Source: Thermomonas brevis
GTDB taxonomy: Bacteria; Pseudomonadota; Gammaproteobacteria; Xanthomonadales; Xanthomonadaceae
NCBI RefSeq assembly: GCF_014395425.1
Contig: NZ_CP060711.1
Coordinates: forward strand, 372,001 to 436,000
Direction of reading: 5' to 3'
Length of the DNA: 64,000 nucleotides
This document shows positions 1 to 9,396 of the stretch, piece by piece (position 1 is the stretch's first letter; each line of letters begins with the position of its first letter). The notes beneath the pieces are model-generated. The model was given only the letters and a program-made list of their open reading frames with translations, made no database searches and was not told the origin of the DNA. A program made the translations under genes and the position numbers.

Positions 1-15
1 GCGGGCCTCGCTCAT
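1..15 (-). CDS. Start of next gene (possible lipoate-protein ligase catalytic domain), truncated by window edge
   Basis: Only five codons are visible (M-S-E-A-R), reading off the left edge on the minus strand. The ATG overlaps the TGA of the upstream gene in an ATGA arrangement, so it is translationally coupled to it. The upstream gene is a stand-alone lipoate ligase C-terminal domain, so the likely identity is the lipoate-protein ligase catalytic domain. That is inference from context alone; the visible residues carry no family signal. Confidence 0.45.
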
Positions 16-344
16 GCCTCCGCCCCGCCGTCGATCGCGCGGCGCACCGCCACGGCCACCGCCTCCGGCGCGATGCCGTACATCAGCGTGTCCGGCGGCA
101 GGCCGGCCTGCACCGCGGCCGCCAGCGCCTCCGCATCGCTATGCCGCGGCAGGCCGGTCAACGCGGCGTTGATGGCGTCGAGCGCGCTGTCCGGTTCCAG
201 GAAGAAATCGCCACTCACCGCGACCCGCGCCAGCCGGTCGCCGGCGATCTCCACGTCGGCCACGACCAGCTTGCCGCCGGGCATCTTGTATTCGCCGTGT
301 CCAGGCATCGCCGCATTGCACTCCACGCCATTCACGTTCGCCAT
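12..344 (-). CDS. Stand-alone lipoate-protein ligase C-terminal (accessory) domain protein
   Basis: A 110-residue protein that resembles the C-terminal domain of LplA, the part needed for lipoyl-adenylate formation. It shows a compact alpha/beta pattern with GEYKMPGGKLVVADVEI near the N-terminus and the SGDFFLEPDSALDAINAAL stretch that is typical of the family. In split ligases (for example Thermoplasma LplA/LplB) this domain is a separate protein that works with the catalytic subunit. Here it sits 8 nt after the omega-amidase stop and overlaps the next start codon by 4 nt, so the partner is probably the gene leaving the window. The start was chosen as the first ATG after the amidase stop. 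Family assignment is by motif resemblance only. Confidence 0.7.
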   Translation of the reverse strand: MANVNGVECNAAMPGHGEYKMPGGKLVVADVEIAGDRLARVAVSGDFFLEPDSALDAINAALTGLPRHSDAEALAAAVQAGLPPDTLMYGIAPEAVAVAVRRAIDGGAEA

Positions 345-352
345 GATGCCGG

Positions 353-1168
353 TCAAGCCTCCAGCGCGAAGCCGTCGGCGTCCCGCAGCGCCGGGAAGCG
401 CTGCCGGTGCGCCAGCAGCTCCGCCGCCTGCAACGTGGTGGTGACCACCACCTCCTCGTCCATGCACTCGCTGGCCGGGTGGCCGAGGAAGTCGATCACC
501 GCGCTGTCGCCGCTGTAGTGAAGGCCGTTGCCGTCGCTGCCGACGCGATTGACGCCGACCACGTAGCAGAGGTTCTCGATGGCGCGGGCGCGCAGCAGCG
601 TCTTCCACGGATAGGCGCGCGCCGACGGCCAGTTGGCGACGTACAGCGCCAGGTCGTAGTCGGCCTGCCCCACCCGCGCGGCGTCGAAGCGGTTGCGCGA
701 GAACACCGGGAAGCGCAGGTCGTAGCAGACCTGCAGCAGGATGCGCCAGCCCTTCCATTCCACCACCACGCGCCCGTCGCCCGGCGCGTAGCGCTCGTGC
801 TCCTTGGCGAAGGAGAACAGGTGGCGCTTGTCGTAGTGCGCCAGCGCGCCGTCCGGCGTGGCGAACAGCATGCGGTTGTAAACATTGTTTTGAAGCGGCC
901 CGTCGCCGGTGCGCAGCTGCACGCTGCCGGCGACCGCGGCGCCGAGCGTCGATGCCTGCTCGCGCAGCCACGCCACGGTCGGGCCGTCCATGCCCTCGGC
1001 GCTGCCGATGGCCTCGTTGGAGAACCCGCTGGTGAAGGTTTCCGGCAGCACCACCAGGTCGGTGAGTCCGTGCAGCGGCGCGATCAGGCGGGCGTAGTAG
1101 TCGCGGTTGGCGGCGGGATCGTGCCAGCGGGTGTCGCCCTGGACGATGGAGACGCGGAGGTCGTGCAT
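353..1168 (-). CDS. Carbon-nitrogen hydrolase, probable omega-amidase (YafV/Nit2 type)
   Basis: A 271-residue nitrilase-superfamily enzyme. The catalytic triad is visible: Glu in LPETFTSGFS, Lys in HYDKRHLFSF and Cys in LQVCYDLRFP. YafV/Nit2 members hydrolyse alpha-ketoglutaramate (and succinamate) to 2-oxoglutarate and ammonia, which pulls glutamine transamination forward. The operon partner two genes upstream is a glutamine/methionine-type aminotransferase, the classic glutamine transaminase/omega-amidase pairing. It is cytoplasmic with no signal peptide. It starts 22 nt after the msrAB stop and ends 8 nt before the lipoate ligase domain gene. Length matches the family. Substrate is inferred from motif and context. 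Confidence 0.88.
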   Translation of the reverse strand: MHDLRVSIVQGDTRWHDPAANRDYYARLIAPLHGLTDLVVLPETFTSGFSNEAIGSAEGMDGPTVAWLREQASTLGAAVAGSVQLRTGDGPLQNNVYNRMLFATPDGALAHYDKRHLFSFAKEHERYAPGDGRVVVEWKGWRILLQVCYDLRFPVFSRNRFDAARVGQADYDLALYVANWPSARAYPWKTLLRARAIENLCYVVGVNRVGSDGNGLHYSGDSAVIDFLGHPASECMDEEVVVTTTLQAAELLAHRQRFPALRDADGFALEA

Positions 1169-1190
1169 GGGAAGGGAATCCTCGGAATCG

Positions 1191-2528
<1,338 letters not shown>

Positions 2529-2550
2529 GGCGGCCTCCGGCGTCGTGGCG

Positions 2551-3705
2551 TTACAGCTTGGACAAGCGTTCGATGGCGCGGTTCACCGTCTCGTCGCTCT
2601 TGGCGAAGCACAGCCGCAGCAGGCGCTGCCCCGCCGGCGGCTTCGCGTAGAACGGCGACAGCGGGATGCCGGTGACGCCGTGCTCCTCGGTCAGCCAGCG
2701 GGCGAAGGCCAGATCGTCCAGATCGCTGACCGCCGAATAGTCCACCAGCTGGAAATAGCCGCCCGGCACCGGCAGCGGCTTGAGCTTGGTCTTCAGCAGC
2801 TGCGCGCGGAAGCTGTCGCGTTTTTCCTGATAGAACGCGCCCAGCGTTTCGTAGTGTTCCGGCTCCTGCGCGATCATTTCGGCGAAGGCGTGCTGCGCCG
2901 GGTTGAAGGTGCAGAACACGTTGTACTGGTGCACCTTGCGGAACTCGGCCGACAGCGCCGGCGGCGCGATGCAGTAGCCCACCTTCCAGCCGGTGCAGTG
3001 GTAGGTCTTGCCGAAGCTGGAGATCACGAAGGCGCGCTCGCGCAGTTCCGGGTACAGCAGCGCCGATTCGTGGCGCGCGCCGTCGAACACGATGTGCTCG
3101 TACACCTCGTCGCTGAGCAGCAGGATGTCGGTGCCGCGCAGCAGGCCGATCAGCGCCTGCATGTCGGCGGCGCCGAACATCGCGCCGGACGGGTTGTGCG
3201 GGCTGTTGACCATCAGCAGGCGGGTCTTCGGCGTGATCGCCGCGCGCACCGCGTCCCAGTCGGGCGCGAAGGTGGCGGGATCGAGCGGCACGTGCACCGC
3301 GGTCGCGCCGGCCAGTTCGATGGCGGGCTCGTAGCAGTCGTAGCAGGGATCGAGGACGATCACCTCCTCGCCCGCGCGCACCACCGCGTGGATGGCGTTG
3401 AAGATCGCCTCGGTGGCGCCGCTGGTGACGGTGATCTCGGCATCGACGTCGGGCTTCCAGCCGTAGCAGCGCCCGGTCTTGTCGGCGATCGCCTGGCGCA
3501 GCGCAGGGATGCCGGTCATCGGCGAATACTGGTTGTGGCCGGCCTGCATCGCCCGCGACAGCGCATCGACCAGCCGCGCCGGCACCGGGAAGTCAGGAAA
3601 CCCCTGCCCGAGATTGACCGCACCGTGCTCGGCGGCCAGCTGCGACATCACGGTGAAGATGGTGGTGCCGACCTTCGGCAGTTTGGTTTCGGGGTGCATC
3701 GCCAT
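2551..3705 (-). CDS. PLP-dependent aminotransferase, methionine/glutamine transaminase type (YbdL-like)
   Basis: A 384-residue fold-type I aminotransferase. The PLP lysine lies in ISSFGKTYHCTGWKVGY, and NSPHNPSG is the cofactor-binding loop. N-terminal LGQGFPDFPVP and the overall pattern match kynurenine/glutamine transaminase K and E. coli YbdL, which regenerate methionine from 4-methylthio-2-oxobutyrate and accept kynurenine. Downstream in the same operon are MsrAB and an omega-amidase, which suggests methionine salvage with glutamine as amino donor. The ATG at 3705 was chosen; an in-frame ATG at 3699 is an alternative. The gene is divergent from ccmA across an 85-bp gap, with a TAAACT -10-like hexamer at 3728-3733 on the minus strand. 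Confidence 0.92.
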   Translation of the reverse strand: MAMHPETKLPKVGTTIFTVMSQLAAEHGAVNLGQGFPDFPVPARLVDALSRAMQAGHNQYSPMTGIPALRQAIADKTGRCYGWKPDVDAEITVTSGATEAIFNAIHAVVRAGEEVIVLDPCYDCYEPAIELAGATAVHVPLDPATFAPDWDAVRAAITPKTRLLMVNSPHNPSGAMFGAADMQALIGLLRGTDILLLSDEVYEHIVFDGARHESALLYPELRERAFVISSFGKTYHCTGWKVGYCIAPPALSAEFRKVHQYNVFCTFNPAQHAFAEMIAQEPEHYETLGAFYQEKRDSFRAQLLKTKLKPLPVPGGYFQLVDYSAVSDLDDLAFARWLTEEHGVTGIPLSPFYAKPPAGQRLLRLCFAKSDETVNRAIERLSKL

Positions 3706-3775
3706 GTCTTTGCGGATGGATGCACGAAGTTTACGGAATCCCGGAGGCGCGGCACGTGACGGCAGGCCATGCCGG

Positions 3776-3790
3776 TAGAATCGACGGCCC
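3776..3790 (+). promoter_or_regulatory. -10 element of ccm operon, predicted leaderless start
   Basis: TAGAAT at 3776-3781 is followed by only 9 nt before the ccmA ATG, and no purine-rich ribosome-binding site fits between. A transcript starting 7-10 nt after this hexamer would begin at or beside the start codon. No good -35 hexamer is visible. Inferred from sequence only. Confidence 0.45.
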
Positions 3791-4437
3791 ATGTCCGAAG
3801 CCCACGCGTCCCCTCGCCCCCTGCTCGCCGCGCGCGGCCTCGCCTTCTCGCGCGACGAGACGCCGGTGTTCGGGCCGCTGGACTTCGTCGTCGATGCAGG
3901 CGAGGCGCTGCTGGTGCAGGGCGGCAACGGCGCGGGCAAGACCACCCTGCTGCGCGTGCTGGCCGGGTTGCTGCGGGCCGAAGCCGGCGCGGTGGAGATC
4001 GACGGTCTGCCCGCGCGGCATGAATCGCGCGCCCGCCACATCGCCTACCTCGGCCACCTGCCGGGCTGAAGGCCGACCTGTCGGCCTTGCAGAACCTGCG
4101 CTATCTCTGCGGCCTGCACGGCCGCCGCGGTGCGCAGGCGCCGGAAGAAGCCATGGCCATCGTCGGGCTGGGCGGCTACGAGGATGCGCCGCTGCGCACG
4201 CTCTCGGCCGGACAGAAGAAACGCCTCGGGCTGGCCCGCCAATGGCTTTCGCCCGCACCGCTGTGGCTGCTGGACGAGCCCTACGCCAACCTCGACCTGG
4301 ACGGCATCAACCTGGTCAACCGCATGGTGCAGGCGCATCTGCACGAAGGCGGCGCGGCGCTGATCACCACCCACGGCGCGTACGCGGCGCCGCCGGTGCG
4401 GACCCGCCTGCTGGAACTGGCGAGGGCTGCCGCATGA
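3791..4437 (+). pseudogene. ccmA: ccmA, haem exporter ATPase, with a one-base frameshift
   Basis: ABC ATPase of the CcmABCD complex in cytochrome c maturation System I; it energises release of holo-CcmE. Walker [10 protein letters not shown] lies in the first part and signature [13 protein letters not shown], Walker [13 protein letters not shown] and switch LITTHG in the second. After IAYLGHLPG the frame hits TGA at 4067-4069. Restoring one C near 4066 gives [12 protein letters not shown] and a continuous protein of about 215 residues, the normal CcmA length. So this is a single-base deletion, either a real mutation or a sequencing error in a GC-rich run. All the other ccm genes are intact, which favours an error or a very recent lesion. 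The stop overlaps the ccmB start. Confidence 0.9.
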
Positions 4438-5105
4438 TGCTGCAAGCCGCCCGCGCGCTGGTGTCCCGCGACCTGCAACTGCTGTGGACGCGGCGCGGCG
4501 ATGCGCTGCAACCGGCGCTGTTCGCATTGCTCACCGTGGTGCTGTTCGCGCTCGGACTGGGCGGCGAGGCGAAATCGCTGGCGCCGGTGGCCTCGGCGGT
4601 GCTGTGGCTGGCGGTGCTGCTGGCCGGATTGCTGGCGCTGGACAACCTGTTCCGCGGCGACGCCGAGGACGGCTCGCTGGAGCAATGGATGCTGGCCCCG
4701 GTGCCGCTGTGGTGGCTGGTGCTGGTGCGCACCCTGATGCACTGGCTGACCACCGCGCTGCCGCTGATCGTGGCGGTGCCGCTGCTGGGCGAGCTGCTGC
4801 ACCTGCCGCGCGCGCAGCTGCCGGTGCTGATGGCCTCGCTGCTGCTGGGCACGCCCATCCTCAGCCTGCTCGGCGCGGTGGTGGCCGCGCTGACCGTGGG
4901 CATGCGCCGCGCCGGCATCCTGGTCGCCCTGCTGGCGCTGCCGCTGTACGTGCCGGTACTGGTGTTCGGTGCTGGCGCGGTGGCCGCCGACGCGCAGGGA
5001 TTGGACGCGGTCGGCGCGCTGCTGCTGCTGGGCGCGGGGCTGGCGCTGTCGCTGGCGCTGGCACCGATCACCGCTGCCGCCGCGCTGCGCATCGCGCATT
5101 CTTGA
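4434..5105 (+). CDS. ccmB: Haem exporter membrane protein CcmB
   Basis: A 223-residue integral membrane protein with about six hydrophobic segments, the usual CcmB size and layout. It is the permease partner of CcmA in the complex that frees haem-loaded CcmE from CcmC. The start ATG at 4434 overlaps the ccmA stop (ATGATG; a second ATG at 4437 is possible). Its own stop codon lies inside the Anr/Fnr-like site that precedes the azurin gene. The family call rests on position, length, hydrophobicity and the N-terminal [20 protein letters not shown] pattern. Confidence 0.93.
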   Translation: MMLQAARALVSRDLQLLWTRRGDALQPALFALLTVVLFALGLGGEAKSLAPVASAVLWLAVLLAGLLALDNLFRGDAEDGSLEQWMLAPVPLWWLVLVRTLMHWLTTALPLIVAVPLLGELLHLPRAQLPVLMASLLLGTPILSLLGAVVAALTVGMRRAGILVALLALPLYVPVLVFGAGAVAADAQGLDAVGALLLLGAGLALSLALAPITAAAALRIAHS

Positions 5106-5115
5106 GTTGGATCAA
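5102..5115 (+). promoter_or_regulatory. Anr/Fnr-like box upstream of azurin
   Basis: TTGAG-N4-ATCAA matches the Fnr/Anr consensus TTGAT-N4-ATCAA at nine of ten defined positions. It sits 84 nt before the azurin start and overlaps the ccmB stop codon. Anr-dependent azurin transcription is known in Pseudomonas. A low-oxygen-induced internal promoter for azurin and the downstream ccm genes is the inference. Confidence 0.6.
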
Positions 5116-5198
5116 TGTCTTTTTAACCAGACGCGGCAGACAATGGCGCGCCTGGCCATCGCGGCCAGCCCCACGTTTCCTTCATGGAGCATCCGCAA

Positions 5199-5774
5199 AT
5201 GAAGTCCCGTCACATCCTGCTGGTCAGCGCACTGGCGCTGGCCCTGTCCGCCTGCGGTGACAAGTCGGCCCCGGCCGATACCGCCGCGCCCGCCGACGCC
5301 GCCCCGGCCGCGGAAGCGCCCGCCGAGGCCCCGGCCGAAGCCGCCCCCGCGGAAGCCGCGCCGGCCGCCGCCAGCACCAAGCCCGCCACGGTCGAGAACT
5401 GCGCCACCACCATCGAGTCCAACGACGCGATGCAGTACAACGCCGACTCGATCGCCGTGCCGGCCTCCTGCACCCAGTTCACCATCAACCTGAAGCACGT
5501 CGGCACCATGGCCGCCAACGTGATGGGCCACAACGTGGTGATCGCGAAGGAAGCCGACATGGCCGGCATCGCCGCCGACGGCGCCTCCAACCCGGCCGAG
5601 CACGTCAAGGAAGGCGACGCCCGCGCGATCGCCCACACCAAGATCATCGGCGGCGGCGAATCCGCGTCGGTGACCTTCGACGTCGCCAAGATCAAGGACG
5701 GCGGCCCGTACAAGTTCTTCTGCAGCTTCCCGGGCCACCTGGCCCTGATGCAGGGCAGCATCCAGGTCCAGTAA
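5199..5774 (+). CDS. Lipoprotein azurin (blue copper electron carrier)
   Basis: A 191-residue protein. Residues 1-18 form a lipoprotein signal with lipobox LSAC (Cys19). Residues 20-62 are an Ala/Pro/Glu-rich repeat linker like the H.8 region of neisserial Laz. Residues 63-191 are azurin. Copper ligands are His111 (MGHNVV), Cys175, His180 and Met184 (CSFPGHLALM), and the Cys68-Cys91 disulfide pair is present. It should sit on the outer or inner membrane facing the periplasm and pass electrons to cytochrome c peroxidase or denitrification enzymes. The ATG at 5199 was preferred over 5184 because GGAG at 5186-5189 is well spaced. Its place between ccmB and ccmC is unusual. Confidence 0.95.
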   Translation: MKSRHILLVSALALALSACGDKSAPADTAAPADAAPAAEAPAEAPAEAAPAEAAPAAASTKPATVENCATTIESNDAMQYNADSIAVPASCTQFTINLKHVGTMAANVMGHNVVIAKEADMAGIAADGASNPAEHVKEGDARAIAHTKIIGGGESASVTFDVAKIKDGGPYKFFCSFPGHLALMQGSIQVQ

Positions 5775-5898
5775 GCGATACCGCGCCGTGTCGCGGGGGC
5801 GCCCCCGCGACGCGGCCGCGTCGATGCCGTCCGTGCGGGCTGGTATCCTTGCCGGGATCGCCCGCGGCCGCCTTCCTGCCGCTCCCGCAAAGGCCACG

Positions 5899-6678
5899 AT
5901 GTCCCCGCTGATCCGCTGGTTCCACCAACTCGGCTCGCCCCCGTACTTCGACCGTTTCGCCGCCCGCTGGACGCCCTGGGCGTGGCTGCTGGGCCTGCTG
6001 GCGATGCTGGTCGGCACGTACGGCGCGCTGTTCGCGGTGCCCGCCGACTACCAGCAGGGCGACAGCTTCCGCATCCTCTACATCCACGTCCCGGCCGCCT
6101 GGATGAGCATGGCGGTGTTCGGGCTGATGGCGTTCTATTCCGCCATCGCGCTGATCTGGCGGATCAAGCTCTGCGAAATCCTGGCGATGGCCTGCGCGCC
6201 CACCGGCGCCGCCTTCACCTTCGTCACGCTGGCCACCGGTTCGATCTGGGGCAAGCCGATGTGGGGCACCTGGTGGGACTGGGACCCGCGCCTGACCACC
6301 GAACTGATCCTGCTGTTCCTCTACCTCGGCGTGATGGGCCTGTACGCGGCCATCGACGACCGCCGCAACGCCGCCCGCGCGGCCGGCCTACTCGCCATCG
6401 TCGGCGTCGCCCTGCTGCCGGTGATCCGCTGGTCGGTGGTGTGGTGGAACTCGCTGCACCAGGGCCAGACCATCAGCCTGTTCGGCAAGTCGCACATGGA
6501 CCCGAGCATGCTGTGGCCGCTGGTGTGGATGATCATGGGCACCAAGTTGTGGTTCGTCGGCTCGCTGCTGGCACGCGCCCGCGCCGACAACCTGCGCCGC
6601 GAAGCCGGCAAGGACTGGGTGGCGCGCGTCGCCGGTTCGCCTGCCAAGGCAGGCGGCGTGGCCGAGGCGTCGCCATGA
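5899..6678 (+). CDS. ccmC: Haem delivery protein CcmC
   Basis: A 259-residue polytopic membrane protein that loads haem on CcmE. The WWD haem-handling motif is clear (GTWWDWDPRLTTE), followed by MGLYAAIDD and a conserved VVWWNSLHQG. About six transmembrane helices with periplasmic histidines are expected. The start ATG at 5899 has AAAGG upstream and gives the canonical N-terminus MSPLIRWFHQLGSP; an upstream in-frame extension to 5788 has no family match. The stop overlaps ccmD by 4 nt. Confidence 0.96.
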   Translation: MSPLIRWFHQLGSPPYFDRFAARWTPWAWLLGLLAMLVGTYGALFAVPADYQQGDSFRILYIHVPAAWMSMAVFGLMAFYSAIALIWRIKLCEILAMACAPTGAAFTFVTLATGSIWGKPMWGTWWDWDPRLTTELILLFLYLGVMGLYAAIDDRRNAARAAGLLAIVGVALLPVIRWSVVWWNSLHQGQTISLFGKSHMDPSMLWPLVWMIMGTKLWFVGSLLARARADNLRREAGKDWVARVAGSPAKAGGVAEASP

Positions 6679-6851
6679 GCTACCGCGACTACGTCATTGC
6701 CGCCTACGCGGTGTTCGCCCTGATGCTGCTGTGGGACTGGCTGGTCCCGAAGCTGCAAATCCGCGCCGCCCTGCGCGCGGCGAAGCTGCGCAACGCGCGC
6801 CGGCAGGCCGCGCCCTCCCAGAATCCGGAACTCCCGCTGTCGCGGGACTGA
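6675..6851 (+). CDS. ccmD: Haem exporter protein CcmD
   Basis: A 58-residue single-helix membrane protein. It starts with [18 protein letters not shown], a membrane segment, followed by a basic cytoplasmic tail ([12 protein letters not shown]). CcmD stabilises CcmABC and is needed for holo-CcmE release. It overlaps the ccmC stop (ATGA) and lies 10 nt before ccmE. Identity rests on size, topology and position. Confidence 0.9.
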   Translation: MSYRDYVIAAYAVFALMLLWDWLVPKLQIRAALRAAKLRNARRQAAPSQNPELPLSRD

Positions 6852-6861
6852 CCAGGACGCC

Positions 6862-7341
6862 ATGCACCCCACCCGCAAACGCCGCCTGCTGCTGATCCTC
6901 GCCCTGCTGGCCGCCGCCGGTCTAGCGACCGCGCTGGTCGCGATGGCGCTGCAGCGCAACGTCGCCTACCTCTACACGCCGCACGAAGTGCTGGGCGGTT
7001 CCGCCGGCGACAATGTGCGCAACGGCGAGGCCCGCTTCCGCCTCGGCGGCATGGTCGCAGCCGGTTCGTTCAAGCGCGCACCGGGCTCGATGGAAGCGCA
7101 TTTCGACGTCGACGACGGCGACGCGCGCCTGCCGGTGGTCTATACCGGCATCCTCCCCGACCTGTTCCGCGAGAAGCAGTCGGTGGTTGCCACCGGGCGG
7201 ATGAAGGGCGGCGTGTTCGTGGCCGAGGACGTGCTGGCCAAGCACGACGAGACCTACATGCCCAAGGAAGTGGCGGACAAGATGGGCGCGGCGCACAGGA
7301 AGCACAACGTGCAGGACGCGCCGGCGGAGGCGCCACCATGA
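6862..7341 (+). CDS. ccmE: Haem chaperone CcmE
   Basis: A 159-residue periplasmic haem chaperone with an N-terminal membrane anchor (residues 9-30) and an OB-fold domain. The covalent haem-binding histidine is His128 with Tyr132 in [18 protein letters not shown] and [21 protein letters not shown] are family signatures. Between it and ccmF lies a 115-bp palindromic element instead of the tight spacing seen elsewhere in the operon. Confidence 0.96.
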   Translation: MHPTRKRRLLLILALLAAAGLATALVAMALQRNVAYLYTPHEVLGGSAGDNVRNGEARFRLGGMVAAGSFKRAPGSMEAHFDVDDGDARLPVVYTGILPDLFREKQSVVATGRMKGGVFVAEDVLAKHDETYMPKEVADKMGAAHRKHNVQDAPAEAPP

Positions 7342-7351
7342 TCCCCCCTGC

Positions 7352-7466
7352 CGTCATTCCCGCGAAAGCGGGGATCCAAGGACGTTGTCATCCTTCACGA
7401 AGCGAAAGTCCATGGATGGGACAGAAATTCGTCTGTCAGAAGCGGCCCACCTTCGCGGGAATGACG
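7352..7466. repeat. MITE-like palindromic element, copy 1 (ccmE-ccmF gap)
   Basis: A 115-bp element bounded by perfect 15-bp inverted repeats (CGTCATTCCCGCGAA at 7352-7366 and its complement at 7452-7466). It has no coding capacity. Its reverse complement shares the terminal repeats and internal stretches such as CCGCTTCTGACAGACGA and CTGTCCCATCCA with the element inside ccmH, so the two are copies of one family. It fills nearly the whole 135-nt ccmE-ccmF gap. Confidence 0.85.
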
Positions 7467-7476
7467 AGCACTAACC

Positions 7477-9396
7477 ATGCTTCCTGAACTCGGCCAGATC
7501 GCCCTGATCCTGGCGATGCTGGTCGCCGCGCTGCAGGCGCTGTTGCCGCTGCTCGGCGCGCAGCGCGGCCTGACCGCGCTGATGGCGGTGGCGCGGCCTG
7601 CCGCCTACATGCAGCTGCTGCTGGTCGGGCTGGCCTTCGCCGTGCTCACCCACGCCTTCGTGGTCGGCGACTTCTCGGTGCAGTACGTCGCCGAGAACTC
7701 CAACTCGCTGCTGCCGACGATGTACCGCTACACCGCCGTCTGGGGCGCGCACGAAGGCTCGCTGCTGCTGTGGGCGCTGGTGCTGGCGCTGTGGACGGCG
7801 GCGGTGGCGCGCTTCTCCAAGGCGCTGCCGATGCCCGTAGTCGCACGCGTGCTCGGCGTGATGGGGATCGTGGCGGTCGGCTTTCTCGCCTTCCTGATCT
7901 TCACCAGCAACCCATTCACCCGCATCCTGCCCGCCGCGACCGAGGGCCGCGACCTCAACCCGCTGCTGCAGGACCCCGGCCTGATCGTGCATCCGCCGAT
8001 GCTGTACGCCGGCTACGTCGGCTTCGCGGTGCCGTTCGCCTTCGCCATCGCCGCGCTGCTGGAGCGCCGCATCGACGCGCAGTGGCTGCGCTGGACGCGG
8101 CCGTGGACGAACGTGGCCTGGGCCTTCCTCACCCTCGGCATCGCGCTGGGCAGCTGGTGGGCCTATTACGAACTCGGCTGGGGCGGCTGGTGGTTCTGGG
8201 ACCCGGTGGAGAACGCCAGCTTCATGCCGTGGCTGGCCGGCGCGGCGCTGCTGCACTCGCAGGCGGTCACCGAGAAGCGCGGCAGCTTCGGCGGCTGGAC
8301 GCTGCTGCTGGCGATCGCCGCGTTCTCGCTGTCGCTGCTCGGCACCTTCCTGGTGCGTTCCGGCGTGCTGACCTCGGTGCACGCCTTCGCCGCCGATCCG
8401 GGGCGCGGGCTGTTCGTGCTGATCTTCCTCGCCATCGTCATCGGCGGCTCGCTGCTGCTGTACGCGCTGCGCGCGCCGGACACCGACAGCGACGCCAAGC
8501 CCTTCGCCGCCGGCTCGCGCGAAACCCTGCTACTGGTCAACAACCTGCTGCTGGCCACCGCCTGCGCGATGGTGCTGCTGGGCACGCTGTACCCGCTGCT
8601 GGCCGACGCGCTGGAGCTGGGCAAGATCTCGGTCGGCCCGCCCTACTTCGCGATCATGTTCACCCTGCTGATGGCGCCGCTGGTGGCGCTGGTGCCGCTG
8701 GGCCCGCTGACCCGCTGGCAGCGCGAGCAGATGTCCTCGCCGCTGCGCCTGCTGCTGCCGTGGGCTGCGTTGGCGCTGGTGGCCGGCGTCGTGGCGTTCT
8801 TCCTCGCCCCGCAGGGGCAATGGAAAACGGCCGCCGGCATCCTCGGCGCGGTCTGGGTCGGCGCGGGCACGCTGCGCTTCGTCTGGTCGCGGCTGCGCGC
8901 CAGCGGACGCCTGACCCGCGAGATGTGGGGCATGTCATTGGCCCATCTCGGCATCGCGGTGTTCCTGGTCGGCGCGCTGCTGGTCGAAGGACTGAGCCTG
9001 CAGCGCGAGCTGGCGGTGAAGGCCGGCGATACGGTGACGCTGGGCGACTACGCCTTCCGCTTCGACGGCATCGTCGAAACCGCCGGCCCGAACTACGTCT
9101 CCGACCGCGCCACCGTGCAGGTGCTGCGCGGCGGCGACACCGCCACCCTGCATCCCGAGAAGCGCCGCTACCGCGCAGGCGGCCAGGTGATGACCGAATC
9201 CGGCATCGCCCGCGGCGTGTTCGCCGACGCCTACGTCGCCATCGGCGAAGCGCTGGGCAACGACACCTGGGCGATGCGCGTGCACGTCAAGCCGTTCGTG
9301 CGCTGGATCTGGGCCGGCGCGCTGCTGATGGCGCTGGGCGCGGGCGTCACCGCCTTCGACAAGCGTTTCCGCGGCGCGCGCAAGGAGACTGCATGA
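7477..9396 (+). CDS. ccmF: Cytochrome c haem lyase subunit CcmF
   Basis: A 639-residue polytopic membrane protein of the CcmFHI haem ligation complex. The WWD motif is present as GWGGWWFWDPVENASFMPW. SLLGTFLVRSGVLTSVHAFA and the late TM segments are typical of the family. It reduces the haem of holo-CcmE and attaches it to apocytochromes with CcmH/CcmI. The ATG at 7477 begins 10 nt after the palindromic element, so no normal intergenic ribosome site remains apart from what the element supplies. The stop overlaps ccmG by 4 nt. Confidence 0.97.
   Translation: MLPELGQIALILAMLVAALQALLPLLGAQRGLTALMAVARPAAYMQLLLVGLAFAVLTHAFVVGDFSVQYVAENSNSLLPTMYRYTAVWGAHEGSLLLWALVLALWTAAVARFSKALPMPVVARVLGVMGIVAVGFLAFLIFTSNPFTRILPAATEGRDLNPLLQDPGLIVHPPMLYAGYVGFAVPFAFAIAALLERRIDAQWLRWTRPWTNVAWAFLTLGIALGSWWAYYELGWGGWWFWDPVENASFMPWLAGAALLHSQAVTEKRGSFGGWTLLLAIAAFSLSLLGTFLVRSGVLTSVHAFAADPGRGLFVLIFLAIVIGGSLLLYALRAPDTDSDAKPFAAGSRETLLLVNNLLLATACAMVLLGTLYPLLADALELGKISVGPPYFAIMFTLLMAPLVALVPLGPLTRWQREQMSSPLRLLLPWAALALVAGVVAFFLAPQGQWKTAAGILGAVWVGAGTLRFVWSRLRASGRLTREMWGMSLAHLGIAVFLVGALLVEGLSLQRELAVKAGDTVTLGDYAFRFDGIVETAGPNYVSDRATVQVLRGGDTATLHPEKRRYRAGGQVMTESGIARGVFADAYVAIGEALGNDTWAMRVHVKPFVRWIWAGALLMALGAGVTAFDKRFRGARKETA

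Noticed and set aside
12..971. 320-codon minus-strand frame covering both the lipoate domain and the omega-amidase
   Set aside because: Only the 110 residues from 344 down match a family; the rest overlaps the amidase in another frame and is Arg/Ala/Gly-rich.
7770..9360. Plus-strand frame overlapping ccmF that runs into ccmG
   Set aside because: Only the part from 9393 (ccmG) is real; upstream it is an out-of-frame reading of ccmF.
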